From the NCBI RefSeq assembly GCF_027580225.2, contig NC_073346.2, positions 6,970,001 to 7,034,000 on the forward strand: DNA of 64,000 nt, written 5' to 3'. The position numbers and the translations under genes were made by a program. The notes below the pieces were generated by a model. The model did no database searches and had not been told where the DNA came from. It saw only the letters and a list, made by a program, of their open reading frames with translations. Shown in pieces: positions 1 to 13,705 of the stretch (positions are counted from its first letter, which is position 1; each line of letters begins with the position of its first letter). This DNA is from Misgurnus anguillicaudatus. Lineage: Eukaryota > Chordata > Actinopteri > Cypriniformes > Cobitidae.

Positions 1-1857
1 AAGAGTTTTCCCGTTGCACAGCGAGCTGCAGGAAGAATTTTAATGCGATCATCAATAAACCCAACCAGCTGCTCAGAAAGCAACACTGATGTGAGTGAAT
101 GCCATGATGGAGGATTTCCTGAGAAAAACAAACCCTCCTAAATGAGTGAATCCAACAGTTGCATTAGATTAGGTGAAGGTGTCTTTACCTCAGAGTTCTT
201 ACTGGATCAGAAAACCCCAATGACATGAAGTAATACGAGAAACACATTTGTAGGCACAGAAATCCAATCTAATCTGAATCTGATGAATAAATTATCGTTT
301 TTGAGGAGGGTTATGACAGCCAAGTATAACAGAAAACTTGTGCTTCTAATTTTAAAGGATTTAAGATTAATTTCCCATCATTTGCATCCATTCCATTACT
401 ATCAGTGTTCTGTTTACTGAGAATCTGCTGTTGAACAGGGCTTTACGCCAAAATAATTTATGGGGAGGATTCCCGGAGAGGGTTTATCCTAGTCCCAGAC
501 TACAATGCATGGTTGAGCTGCCTTAATTTAAAAACACCTTGCACTGATATCTCTTAACATATCGTTGCTGCCCAATGAAACTAACGTATGTCCAAAACGG
601 TTACTTTTCAGGAAGTGAAAAAACACTGTATTTTAAAAGCAGTTGAATGTAGCGTTGTCATACTTGGTACGGCATCTTTACATGTAACCATATTCTTGCC
701 AGTGTAATGATATAATCCACATTTGACCAAAATTGAGTTTAAATAAACATACGTGCATATTTTACAGTAACGGTGGTCGATACGCGTTCTTCCGATCATT
801 AATTAGAATGGCCAAGTTGCGTTTCATATTGACAGATGAATATGCTCAGTTTATTAAATAGCCTACGTCTTAGTTTATTAAATATGCCTAGTTTATTTAA
901 TATTAATTATACATTTATTAAATGTCTCTTGCAAATGATGAAGGGACAATGAATCAATACACTGACATGATAATGCTAGACAGCAGGGGCGTCAGTGTGT
1001 GTTGAAAAGTGGTGGGGACAAAAGATCAGATAAAAAACATTTCTGCAGTATGGGAAAAATATTGAATAATGGCGCATCAAAAATGGGCATAGAATAGACC
1101 AGTCAACAACAAGAAAATACTCAGCATAAAACCCTCAACAATGTTGACTGCACACATGTAACAATTCCTGCAACACCAGATCAACCGAACAATGCCAAAG
1201 CACCATACCGTAGAAAACAGCAGGGCGTTTAGTCAATGATTACAATGAATTTCATTACATATGTAAAAGAAAACACACCATAAGCATACAACGCAATATA
1301 TGTGACCCTGGACCACAAAACTTGTGTTTTAAGCATCGCTTGATGTAAGCATCGCTTGATTTTTCAGAACATTTTAACCAAATTCTTTCAAAAAGTGGTG
1401 GGATGTCCCCAGCGTCCCAATGTAAATAACACCTATGCTAGACAGATCATTTGTTTGCACAGTCCTACCGTAATTTTGTCACTCCTAGACGTACGTCTGG
1501 AGACAGGGGGAAACGTTTACCTCGATGAAGGAAAGTCATTGTCTCACCAGGCTATGTTTTTTCGGCTATCCAGTGCTGAGCTTCGATGAAACTTCACAAG
1601 ACCGGCGAGAGGCTTCCACAGGGTGAGAGATACGTGGCGTGATTGACAGCTTTGACACCAAATATATATACATGAAAATCAGATGACATGATTTCACAAC
1701 TTGTCATTGGCCATTTAGATATGAAGAATACTGTATACGGAAATGAACCTGGACATTCAATCCGTCGAAATATCTAAAAATCGGCAAAATTGACATACGT
1801 GGTTTTCTTCGGACAGCAACGATATATTAATGTCAATGTTTTGTCTCAAGGTGCATA
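1..1857. other. No supported gene; AT-rich intergenic DNA
   Basis: I see no gene here. All open frames are short and show no recognisable domain. It holds one dispersed-repeat piece (448-560) and, near 1301, the start of a common repeat (TGTGACCCTGGACCAC) that recurs near 55882. Confidence 0.6.
448..560. repeat. Dispersed repeat, TTCCCGG-type family copy
   Basis: This stretch aligns by eye with 9735-9975: both have a TATGGGG start, a CCCGGA(G/A)AGGG block, a CTAGTCC(C/T)AGACTA block and CTTGCACTG. Related, more diverged pieces lie at 16868-17035 and 47517-47600. It is a multi-copy interspersed repeat, probably a non-autonomous DNA transposon. Its ends are not defined. Confidence 0.6.
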
Positions 1858-2010
1858 CTACCCTTAACAAAAATTAACCATGGTTTTATTGTGGTAAAAA
1901 TGTAGTAACCATGTTTTTTGGGGTATTGATTACTATCAGCAAAACTATGGTTTTACTACAGTAACCATGTTTTTTACTGTAGAAAACCATGGTTAATTTC
2001 GATAGGGTAG
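1858..2010. mobile_element. MITE, imperfect palindrome with TA flanks
   Basis: The ends CTACCCTTAAC... and ...GATAGGGTAG pair as terminal inverted repeats, and both arms run into AAATTAACCATGGTTTT. TA flanks both ends (1856-1857 and 2011-2012), as expected for Tc1/mariner-type insertion. Internal ACCATGGTTTTACTACA motifs recur near 47383-47460. It is about 153 bp with no coding capacity. Confidence 0.75.
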
Positions 2011-2671
2011 TATTGTTTTCTGTAAGGTTTATTTAGTAAAAACTATATATGGAGACATGTTCTGGGAGGGGGGGGGCAAGGACTGGAGTTGAAAACCACT
2101 GCTGTAGACTAATCATTTAGAAAATATACAATATATGCACCAAGTAAAGCCAAAACATATAAAAAGGAATCAGAAATGAAACAAAATGTAATTAATAGAA
2201 GATTGATGAGATTGATGTATGATTGTAGATTGAACTTGAGCGCCAGATATGATTGAGAAGAGAAGTTACAGGTGTGTCTCTAGGTTTTAAAGGATTACTC
2301 AGAGCATCTTGTTTCCATTTTGCTAAATATGCTATAATTATTAGTTGTTGTCTCTCTTAAAGTGATAAATATTATAATTTCTCTCCAGAAATATTTAATA
2401 ACTCACTGAAGTCATCTGGACTTTAATGATAAATGTATGTGCTCTTTGGAGCTTCACCATATTCCCATATATGATGACATTTTAATATAAAATTACTATA
2501 AAAAAAGAATGTAAATTTATTATGAAATGATGTGGCTGAAAAAAGAAAGTCATATAGTCTACATCTGGGATGACATGAGGATGAATGAATTATGAGAGAC
2601 TTTAATATTTTTTGGGTGAACCTTTAAATTCCTCTTACTGAGATTAAATCTTTAGATGTTTGCCCTGCCTT

Positions 2672-2672
2672 A

Positions 2673-2699
<27 letters not shown>
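2672..2699. repeat. (TC)n microsatellite
   Basis: Uninterrupted TC dinucleotides, about 14 units, directly upstream of the open frame at 2731. Confidence 0.9.
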
Positions 2700-2704
<5 letters not shown>

Positions 2705-2730
2705 CTGTGGACTTCATGTCCATGTTCTAG

Positions 2731-3312
2731 TTGGACACAGTGACTATGAGGCACAGGTGCAGCTCTTCCTGCCAGGACCCAACGGCCGGTTTACTTGTGA
2801 ATGAGCTGAGATGGAAAATAACCCCAGAGTGGTGCTTGTCATTACCCCTTTATATGTCTGCCAAATTCTCTCAGTCTTTCCATTTGTCATTTGGTTGGAA
2901 TGAGTCAGTATCTGCCGAACGTTCTTTATTCATGTTGTCACAGTCTGTGCTTTTCGATAAGGGTCAGCGCGATCCAAAGACTTCTAACTTTCCATCTAAT
3001 TACAACATCTAGTCATTGCCTGTGGCTTATGAGGAGTTCTGGTGCCAAATAGCTTCTCTTCACACCACGCTCGGGATGTCGCGTCCTAGTGCCGTTGTGA
3101 GATTGACCCTCCGCTTGAAAACCATCTGTGGTGCTCGAGACTTGGACAGATGTTTCTTGGACTCATTATTCAAAGCTGTACTAACAGATGGTGGAAATTC
3201 AGAAGAGCCCATTTCCAGCGAGGTTTCTCTTGCTCGTGCTACACTTTGTCATCTGATAATTCAACATTCATACACAGATCATGTAAAAAAGCGGTGGTGG
3301 TGTGCGAGATAA
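2731..3312 (+). pseudogene. Unrecognised 193-codon open frame with one in-frame TAG
   Basis: Two open stretches, 2731-3009 and 3013-3312, are in the same frame and separated only by a TAG at 3010-3012. Read as one, they would encode about 193 residues. I recognise no domain, signal peptide or membrane segment. The local base composition is less AT-rich than its flanks, which is mildly suggestive of former coding DNA. There is no convincing splice pair. It could be a pseudogene, an exon of an unrecognised transposon, or chance. The ATG at 2731 follows a possible acceptor-like TCTAG, so the true start is unknown. Confidence 0.25.
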
Positions 3313-4989
3313 AAAGTGAATTTGCTGCCTAACCTGTTCTTGTCCTTCAGATAACTTCAGTAGTACTCAACATCATAATGCTGCTATTTACAGCGTCATA
3401 AGGCAATATCTTGGGATCGATTTTTACAGCAGCGTACCCTCCACCCCTTCTCCAAGCACACTGGATTTGATAACTCAAGTGCTATCGATTTCTCTATAAT
3501 CAAAAATAGTCTTCCACAGAGCATGCATAGACAAGAGCTCCCCAAGCGCTCGCTCTTTATTTCTACCTCTATTTTTTTGTCACATATCTCATCTCTTTGG
3601 CTTGTCCAGTAAAAAAGGGTCATACGGCAATGAAGGACACGAGTGTAAAACAGACAAGCTCTGCTTTATAGTGACCGAGCAAAGTCCTTCTACTAAACAG
3701 GTGTCCTTTATAGGCATATTGTGTTGCTTTATAAATATCACACAGTGTTTCCCTGTACCAATGTAACAAGCTACAAGTAATCGATTAGGTTGGTTCACCC
3801 TTCAAGTGTAAACACTCGTAAAACACTGTTGTGTTTGTTAGAGAATGCCGACCGTCTTAACCAATAGCGTGAGCTTTGGGCAACAACCCACGGTACAGAA
3901 CACATGTTGGAGATAAACCGAAATCGCACACTTAACCTTTAAAAGACCGACAATACAAAATGACCCATAGTCATTCTGCATACGTTAGACCTTCATTTCA
4001 AACTCAGTGACTCGTCTGCATGTAATACAGCAGCACAACAGCTTGAGTAAATGTCAGCTGATATACTGCACCTGTCAGAGCTCTTCACTGACAACACACC
4101 CAACACCCATTTCAAGGTTTTGACAGATAAGCAAGTGAGGTGATGGGTTATTTTTTTCCACCCAGACACCTGAAATGGATATAAGCAATGAATGGTTTAC
4201 AATAGTCTTAGCTGTATCTTTAAAAAGGTTATAGCGGTTTAGGAAAAGGGCAAGAAATAGGAAAAGAAGGAGAGTGCAGAAAATTCAAATAGATGATATA
4301 GATCGGGTTTGCTGGGATGGAGTGTGTATGTGTGTGTGTGTGACTGACAGAAAGTAATAGATTTGGGCGTCTGTTGTGATTAAGAATGTGTGTAAGTGTG
4401 TGTGTGTATAAGCTGTGATAATGTGCTGATATCTGTAGGGAACCGCCTGATGTTGGTCGCTGATAAAGTGCCGACTCAATGCAGCGGCTCAATTCCCAAC
4501 AGTCATTTATTTTCTCTTTTTTAACCCTAAATTCTTTTTAAAGGTTTTATATTCAGTGAGTAACATTAAATGTGAACCATTAAATGAAGTGAAAGTAGAG
4601 AGGGATAATGTTTGCAGCATATTTTTATAGTGATTTTGCTCCTAACAGAAGATATTATAAAGACCAAGTTGTATCAAACAATGAAGGATCAAAGTGTTAT
4701 TTAAGTATGAAGTATTTTCTGTGCGATGGTTTTCAGAACATTTTAGGGTGAAATCACAAACTTCACTGAGGTGTTTCAATTTTGTGCAAACTTTCTGCAG
4801 TTTTAGATTCAGATTCACTACTGAAGCAGCTAATTCGACTCTTTATTGGGTTATGTAATAAACTCTGTACTGAGTAGTGTCTGAATGTGCTGTGTCTTGT
4901 GTTTATGTTCCTGTCTGAATTTATTAAACACATTTGGTCTGCATTTATATCCAGTCTTCTCATCATTTTAATACAAGACGTTACATTAT
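3313..4989. other. No supported gene; contains GT-rich microsatellites
   Basis: Nothing recognisable as a gene. (TG)n-rich patches lie at about 4319-4343 and 4387-4411; the apparent minus-strand open frames there are translations of these repeats. Confidence 0.6.
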
Positions 4990-6175
4990 GGGCCCTATCA
5001 TACACCCGGCGCAATGCAGCGCAATGCACAACGCAAGTGTCTTTTGCTAGTTTCAGCGCAATGATAACTTTCACATTTAGCGCCACATTGTTTAAATAGC
5101 AAATGCATTTGCACACAATGTTGCGCCCATGGGCATTCTGGTCTGAAAACGAGGTGTGTTTGGGTGCATTGTTGGCGCGTTGCTATTTTGAGGAAACTAA
5201 AAATAGACTACGCCATTGACCAACAAAAACCTGATCTAAAGTCTAAAGTCAGTGACGCAATTTGTTTTTGTTATTTAATGAGCGCGTTAGTAATATGCGC
5301 GTATAAACGGGACGACAACGTGGGTTTGCTTATCACACACAGGGATCGCAATAACGCTTTTAAATATGAAAAATTAAAGGATTAAAATGTAAAAGATTAT
5401 TATTGAGTCTCTTGGACATAAATGAGGACTAATTATGAGCTGTTGGAATGCGTAAAGAGCTGCTTCACCTGTAGCCTGGTAAGTAAATAAATGCTTTGCT
5501 TTAAACAAATGCATCTTTTTAAAATGTTTTTTAAATGCTTTCCCATGGATTTATTGTATATGATGACACTGTACCTGTGGATATGGTGAGATGAGAACCG
5601 TTTTTAAGTAATGCTTTTAAAAAAACATGGCGCTGTCCGATTGCTGAAACGCTTTGGCTCTCCACACGTTGGTAAATTCTTTATCTCTTGTTATTTTTAG
5701 AGAACAAATCTTTTCTTGCATACTTGCAAATTATTTTATGAGATTACAATGATTGTGTAGGATATAACTACATTTACTGCTATTTTTACTTCCATGATTC
5801 AAAGAAAATGGCTTTTAAAGGTTTTAATAAAAAAAAATAACAATTTCAATACAAGTGAAAACAACAAAATTATTTAATCTTAAACTGGGGATCTTCTTCC
5901 TCCGCTTAGTTTTTTTAGTTTACAAAATCTTTCATTTAAATAGGGATTAGACATAGCACCAGCCCAACTGGCTTTTAAAGGGGATGAGAGCTGAGACTCT
6001 CATTGGTTTATAACACGTTACGCCCAAAACACACCCAACCCCAACAACCCTTTTCAACCCTGCACTCGGCACACAAACCATTTTCCCCGTTGATAAATTA
6101 GCAAAAGTGGAATCGGACACGCCCATTTAGACCGTGCGCTTTAGACAATGCGCTTAGATCGTTAAAATAGGGCCC
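4990..6175. mobile_element. Non-autonomous DNA transposon, GGGCCCTAT termini
   Basis: The left end GGGCCCTATCATACAC and the reverse complement of the right end, GGGCCCTATTTTAACG, are inverted repeats, both followed by GCGCAATGC/GCGCATTG-like sequence. The interior lacks a transposase. An internal stretch (about 5375-5710) recurs at 35030-35290, proving a dispersed family. A clear target duplication is not visible, so the superfamily is left open. Confidence 0.75.
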
Positions 6176-7230
6176 CATGTCTCTCATACTGGCAAAAAGG
6201 CAAACAGCAGATTATTTTAAGATTTAGTCCAAAGAGGCAGAAATAGAAGAATATATATATTTTTAAATCTATTTTATTACTTTGAGGATTGAAATGACAA
6301 TGCTTTATGATATTTCAGATTTAGTCTTTGTTCCATGAATGATAACGATGAAAAACTGCCTGTATAGCTTATGTGTACATATAAGCATGCATGTGTTTTC
6401 ACTACCTGTAGGACTGTGACAACAGTCATTTATTTGATACCACTATTACCGTTTAAGTGATCCAAAGGGATTTAGTAAAAAGAAGTTATTCCATCACAAT
6501 GCCATATGTCGCACCTCCCCAGGGAGAAAGCCTCCGGCTCGCCGTAACTTCATTACAGATTTAAGAGACGCACATTTGACAACTATTATATATATGTGAA
6601 TGACTCTCCTCCAGGTTCTTTATGAAGAATAGAAACGGCTTACACTTGTACATACTCACATCATTAGTTAAGGGAATGAACATTTAGTGTCTGAGAGAGA
6701 GAGGGAGAGAGAAAGAGAGAGAGTCTTTGAATGAAGTTAGACATGACAGATGGCTTGTGTTTGTTATGAGTGAATCATGCATGTGGCGCTCTTTATTGTA
6801 AACAACACTAACAGCATTATTGCCATGTATGCTATTATTTCTCTCCTCTGTCAGTTCTTCAGTATAATACGCTCCATCTGGACATCTAAAAGGAATCCCA
6901 TTTGACCCATTCACCTGCATGATCAGTAATCATTTAGATATGCCATCAATACTGTACAGTATATACAGAATAGCGACAGGAAATGTTTGCGTCATTTGTC
7001 ATAGTTTGAGTGTGAGTACGTCAGTTGTCCTCAGTGTGAAAAGATGAATGGAAAGCGTCATACAGTCACTGATGGACAGGGTTAAATACACAGAACATGC
7101 TGAAAAACAAAGACTGTGGAGGACCTAAAGGATTTTTCACTTGGCGGTTTAATAAATCAAATCAAACAAGACTCATGAACAACCATCACAAAACTTTACA
7201 ACTCTCATTATTCGCACAGGTAACATTATA
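6176..7230. other. No supported gene; includes (GA)n
   Basis: No gene seen. A purine tract rich in GAGA lies at about 6693-6723. Confidence 0.6.
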
Positions 7231-7914
7231 CACTGTAAAAAAATGCAGTATGAAGTTAATTTAACCTCTACTATTTTAAGTTTTGGCTTGTGATAGGTTG
7301 GCATACCGTATTTTTCGGTCTATAAGCCGCGTTTTTTTCATAATTTGGCTGATGCTGAGTAATACTCAGGGGAGCCATGTAGGTCAGTATGAATTAATTT
7401 TGACATTTATGAGGCAAAAGACAACATTACTGTCTACAGCCACGAGAGTCCGCCATATGCTGCTTCTGTATTTATGTAATTCAATGGATTCAGTGTCAGT
7501 GATGCAGAATGACTGCAAACTTCACGCTAGTTGGCTTGTTCGGTTAATTTAGACTATTCAACCTTCCAGGTAGGTTCTGTATGATATGGTTTATCGTTTA
7601 AATAACATAATATTACTTTAACGTACAGACATCTATTCAGCCTGCTGTTCTTTCTGCTATTGTTTAGTTAAATAACTTGCCTTTCCAGATTAAATATCTG
7701 TTCTTCGGCTTGGATTTTGTTAAATAATTTTCTAAATAAACGCGACGTATGGTCCACTGTGACTTATATATGTTATTTTGTCTTAATGACGCATTTTGGA
7801 ATGATGCAGCTTATAGTACGGAAAGTACAGCAACTTATAAAATCAAGTTAAAATTGTTTAACTTATTTTTTTAAGTTAAAGTAACATAAAAATGTTGCTG
7901 CAATTTGTACAGTG
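7231..7914. mobile_element. MITE with CACTGTA termini, carrying a nested element
   Basis: Left end CACTGTAAAAAAATGCAG and right end (reverse complement) CACTGTACAAATTGCAG are inverted repeats. TA precedes the left end; TG follows the right end, probably a mutated TA. The middle (about 7304-7828) is a second element with ends ACCGTATTTTTCGG.CTATAAGCCGC and, inverted, TACTTTCCGTACTATAAGCTGC. Confidence 0.65.
7304..7828. mobile_element. Nested TIR element, CTATAAGCC(G) type
   Basis: Inverted ends TACCGTATTTTTCGGTCTAT and TACTTTCCGTACTATAAGC flank about 525 bp inside the CACTGTA MITE. This terminal sequence is common to a repeat family found in fish and amphibians. There is no transposase; the 89-codon open frame inside shows no domain. 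Confidence 0.6.
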
Positions 7915-8989
7915 TGGTTGTCGGGTTACAATTTTTTTATATTTTAAAATGAGACAATATGCTATTTGAACAATTACACCACCTTGAGCCATCAATGTAG
8001 CAATATTTGATTTTTATTCATTAATTAGAATTCCAAACACCACAGAAGTGCTCGTCCCCACAGTCATGTACAGAGGGAAAATGCTTTATTTAGAGATCAA
8101 AAACAGTGTTTTCTTCCATTTAAAATACAATAATGTGTCCATAACTATCAAAAATATATTGTGTAGACGACATTAAAAGACAAAATGCTAAATAAATATT
8201 ATAAAATATATAATGAAAGTAGTGGTCACTGGTGTACAAAAAAGCTCTTATTTTTAAAATAAAAAACACACTGATGACATCACTTGACTTTCTTCTTTCA
8301 CTTTCCTGGAGATCTATGAAGAGAAGTCCACTATCTCTTTTCAGTTATCAGAAATATTTTCATTTATCTCATGATTTCATATGAAGCTTTTAGTTTAAGT
8401 CACTGGTATGACCTCACTTATTGTTTGGGAATTGCAAAAAAATGGAATACAAATGGATTAAACTACTTAATTTAGTGAGTATACAATGATTGACAACATG
8501 TGGTTTGATACTTTGCAGCAGAAATTTTGTAAAATGCAGTTTTCATGAACATTGTCACTGGTGTTACTGTCACTGGTGTTACCTTCATTATGGGTAACAG
8601 CAGTGAAGATCAGTAACACCAGTGACTGGTGATTGGTTGTGTCACTGGTGTTACTGTGTTTTTTTTCTTTCACAGTAAATAAAATCTTTCACACGTGACA
8701 TGATGATAATTTTTAATTCATCGAATTCTGCTACACTTAAGAATTAAGCTTTAACACATTCATAAACACCTTTTAATATTGCTAAAGAAGTAAGGTAACA
8801 CCAGTGACAAAAAAGGTCCATGCAGTCTTGAAGTACATACACAAAAAAAAAAAAATAATTAAGCTGTGTACTTTTAAAAGTCAAAGAATAATCTAATAAT
8901 GTGGTCTAAGTTTTATGTTAGAAAAAGAAATCAATTTTAAGACATCTTGCCATGCCAAATGTGGACGTTTCTGTAGAATGACCCATCTA
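7915..8989. other. No supported gene; holds a 14-bp motif cluster
   Basis: No coding sequence is supported. The notable content is the repeated motif GTCACTGGTGTTAC at 8554-8808, listed separately. Confidence 0.6.
8554..8808. repeat. Cluster of GTCACTGGTGTTAC on both strands
   Basis: The exact 14-mer occurs on the plus strand at 8554-8567, 8569-8582 and 8641-8654, and as its complement GTAACACCAGTGAC at 8613-8626 and 8795-8808. Near-matches lie at 8225-8237 and 8399-8412. Pairs in opposite orientation could form hairpins. No function is known to me. Confidence 0.85.
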
Positions 8990-10081
8990 CAGTGGCGGTT
9001 CTACACGGAGGCCAAGGGTGGTCCGTGCCTCTGTAGACATGTCTCTGGCCACCCCGTGCTGACCAAATAAAAAAGTATAAATGTATTTTGATTTTATACG
9101 CGAGCGCCAAAAGCGGAACTAATGCAACGCAACATTTTAAACGGGCAAATTAGAGCGGCGCACCCAATCACTGTAGCTGGCTGCAGGGGCTGCTCGGCGA
9201 GTGTCTCAATTCGTTCCCAATCTCCCGATGTTGAGAATGTGTATGCAGGTTTGGGCACTGGTAAGGACTCTCGGTCACTTCACAATGGGACACTTCACTT
9301 GTACTCCTGTGACGTGGCTGCTTAAGCGCGTTGTGATCATTCACAGCTGTTACTCATCAACAACCGGCAAAACCAACATCTCGCTAACTTTTTTAAGTTT
9401 ACACATTGTAAAAAGCACTGTAATTATGCTCTTACATATACGTGCAAAAAATTGGATGAATATAATTAAATGTAACATATAAAAAGGTTTACAATTTAAA
9501 ATAAATATTATTTTAAATACTGATTAGATTGTGGTCCCTAACTGTCTAGCAATGTGTATTTATATGTAAACTTAAACAAACGTTTGTCTTTATAAAAGTT
9601 TGCATTTCATAAAGTTTATTGAGTAGGCTCGCATGATTTTCCGTTGGGGGGCTTTAGAAAAGAGTCCAGCTACTCTTTTGCACCTGCACTCACTCTTGTA
9701 TTTAATAAATATTTATATGATTGTAAAGTAAAATAAAGTTTATGGGGCAGTTTCCCGGAAAGGGATTAGACTAGTCCTAGACTAAAATAAATGTAAGAGC
9801 TGTCCAAACTGAAAACAACTTGCACTGCCATATCTTAAAATACATCAGTGCCCTTTGTTTTGCTTTAAAATGCACACAAGTAATGTATTTAGTAAGGCAT
9901 GTTTGTTAAAACTAGTTATATTTCCTAATTAAACTAAGGCATTGTCCTGTCTTAAACAAATTCCTGTAACCACCCCTATAATCTTTAAATATAATTTCTT
10001 GCCATTTTTCTATGTGCCCCTCTGGTAAAACACTGGCCCCTCCTTGGCCCCCCTAGTGAAATTTGTCTAGAACCGCCACTG
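8990..10081. mobile_element. hAT-type non-autonomous transposon
   Basis: The ends CAGTGGCGGTTCTACAC and, inverted, CAGTGGCGGTTCTAGAC are flanked by an exact 8-bp duplication, CCCATCTA, at 8982-8989 and 10082-10089. An 8-bp duplication with CAGTGG ends is the hAT signature. The 1092-bp interior has no transposase. It contains another dispersed repeat at 9735-9975. Confidence 0.92.
9735..9975. repeat. Dispersed repeat nested in the hAT element
   Basis: This is the best copy of the TTCCCGG family also seen at 448-560. It starts GGGGCAGTTTCCCGG and ends near GTCTTAAACAAATTCCTG. It sits within the hAT element and so inserted after it or was carried by it. Confidence 0.6.
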
Positions 10082-11950
10082 CCCATCTATGAATTAACAT
10101 GCTGAAAAATACATCTGAATAGATTATTAACATATACGTTATATCATTGAAACATCATTGGTTAGTCTTAATCCACACCACATCTCCTCTAGTTTGTGTC
10201 AGACACTTATACTTCATCTACTCACTAACATGATGAGTACAGATGTCAATATAATCGTCTTCTGGACCTCAAACTGATTCTCAACTGTGATTCATTACTG
10301 AGAAAATAATCAGACCGCCCCCTTTGCAAGTCAATTATCATCTCTGGACTTTACAGCTCCAGATCACGTATATAGCCTCATAACTCAAACTTAATACAGA
10401 AGCAATATCTGTGGATCCGACAGGAGCCAGCAAAGACATTTTGATACAGAACATATAAAAAAGGTTAAAGCAACACTATGTAATTCTGGCTCACAGTTCC
10501 CCCATGTGGTTGATAAGCACACTTGTCTTACCAGTGTCGTAAATACTTTCATTGTATGAGCTTTCTCGTGGGCAGGGCAATACACGTGACTAAGCTAATG
10601 GAACCGATGAACCAGGTAAAGTAGTTTTTTTCCACAAACAGGATGGGCGGGGCTGTGTGCTTCTACCCGAACACCAAATTTATAGGGTGTGGTTATACCT
10701 GTGTCAATCTCTAAACAGCAGTCCACCCTACACACATGTGTCCCAATTATCAAGATGCTGTCACAGTGTTTCTTTAGATGTTGTTTATTATGTAAATATT
10801 ATGTTTTTTATATTGAAAGTTTTTTTTCTTTAAATGTTAAATTTGCCATGATGGCAAGGTAGTTACATTTATGCTATTAATGTTATTCAACATTTTACCC
10901 AGGTACCCATGTACACCTTTTCCATAAAAAACAAGAACATTTGTAAAACATGTATTTCCTATTTACACATTTGGTAATATAATGGGGTAATAAATAGAAC
11001 TAATAAAACTATTTTATTAAAAATATAAAAAATAAAAGCTTCCATAATATAAAAAAACAAGGTTGAAATCAGTTGTTTGCAAACCAACATTTACTATTTA
11101 ACATGAAGCATGACAGACAAAATAACTATACATGAATCTCATAACAGTGTACAATTATTAATGTTTTACTGTAAATGTTATGATAGAAATGATCCACCTC
11201 ATAACAGTTATTTTTTTCTCACCTAATTTGTATTTTCTCAACTTTAAATGAACAGCCATTTCAGAATCCAGATTTAAATTTTTATGTAAATAACAGTATG
11301 TTGGAAAGATAACAGTTCTGACATTACTTCGTACTTAGTAATACGTTGGTTTATTTTCAACTTAGAAATCTGTTGCTAACAGTAATATAGAATTGTGGTT
11401 GCAACAAGAGTTTGTGCTCATTTCATTAAGAATATGGCCTTTTAAAACAAAAAACTAACAGATGATAACAGCTACGGCTAGCATCATTGCTAATGGAAGA
11501 AACACCAAAACACATTATCTCCTTTATTATTACCTGAGTGTGTAGAACACAAAATTACAAGCATGCCAGTGACACTAGTGTTGGACTTATGCTGGCGGAA
11601 GTAGAAATACGCAGCTTCGACTCAAAACAACTTGCTTTTGAGCATCTTGATTGACAGAGGTGTCATCTAATCAGCGGTAACAATTCCATCCAAGCAATGT
11701 ACCAACCTTTTTCGGAAGAATAGGTGGACATCAGTTGTAAAGCACAGCCGCTAAGATAAAACCATGGTATCGAGTGTTGTAATAATGTGATATAAAAGAG
11801 AGTTCTAAGCTGTCAGCTGACCCCCTAGGAGAATTTTTTTATCAAACATAGCTGATTCTATAGAAGATATATTATATATAAGATACTATATTATACAATT
11901 TTATGGGAATTAAAACATTTACATACAGACACAGACATACTTTATACATA
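10082..11950. other. No supported gene; AT-rich flank of the Tc1 element
   Basis: No gene seen. Around 10460-10640 there is sequence resembling a short interspersed repeat (AAAGCAACACTATGTAATTC) without clear ends. The rest is AT-rich and featureless. Confidence 0.6.
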
Positions 11951-11977
11951 CAGTTGTGTTCAAAATTATTCAACCCC
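11951..11977. repeat. Left terminal inverted repeat of Tc1
   Basis: Matches the right end (13545-13571) exactly as an inverted repeat. The inner direct-repeat copy at 12141-12155 is the likely second transposase-binding site. Confidence 0.95.
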
Positions 11978-12306
11978 CCAATGCTGTTAAGGGTTTTAGG
12001 GAATTTAGTGTACATTTGTAATTGTATTCAGAATGAAATCCTACAATGACTTCTTAAAGAACCATATGCAACTAAAATGACATCAATTGGTTTTGTAATA
12101 TAGTAGTAAATGTTTTTTTTTTGTGAATTCTTCATTGACACAATTATTCAACCCCTTAAAGAACTACCACTCTGAAGAACAGAGGTTCATTGAAGTGTTT
12201 TCAATCAGGTATTGAAAACACCTATGGATGTCAGGGAACAGCAATAAAGCCTAATAAGCACCAATTAGGCAGCTTTAAAATGACTGTGATACTCAACTCC
12301 TTCTAA

Positions 12307-13353
<1,047 letters not shown>

Positions 13354-13544
13354 GATTGAATGTCACTTGGGGGTTGAAAAAAACTGATAATGATGTGAGC
13401 ACAGAAAAGACATTTGTGGTTATTTCATTATAAATGTTATGTTATATTTGTCTGACCTACACATGCCTCTTTGATGTAATTGTAAGCAGGATGACTGAAT
13501 GATCAAAATCAATGTCAAACCGGCCAAAACAATCAATTTCAGTT

Positions 13545-13571
13545 GGGGTTGAATAATTTTGAACACAACTG
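13545..13571. repeat. Right terminal inverted repeat of Tc1
   Basis: Reverse complement of 11951-11977; followed by TA. Confidence 0.95.
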
Positions 13572-13574
13572 TAT

Positions 13575-13705
13575 ATGAAGAGTTTGGTTCCAAAACGCAA
13601 TAAATCCATTTTGACCAATTTGGGTTAAAACGTGTTTTCTATACCAAGAAAGTGACAAGATGAAAACAACTATTTTCTGTAGGTTATAATAACATTTAAC
13701 ATTCA
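13575..13705. repeat. Dispersed repeat, also at 63560-63740
   Basis: The block ACGTGTTTTCTATACCAAGA plus the next 30 bases recurs near 63568 with about two mismatches. It lies downstream, on the minus strand, of the exon-like segment 13706-13991, so both may belong to one unrecognised mobile element. Confidence 0.6.

Noticed and set aside
2068..2101. hAT end reading CAGTGGTTTTCAACTCCAG when inverted
   Set aside because: A single terminus-like sequence without partner or duplication; kept out of the feature list.
9122..9482. Two overlapping short frames
   Set aside because: Inside a non-autonomous hAT element; no transposase motif.
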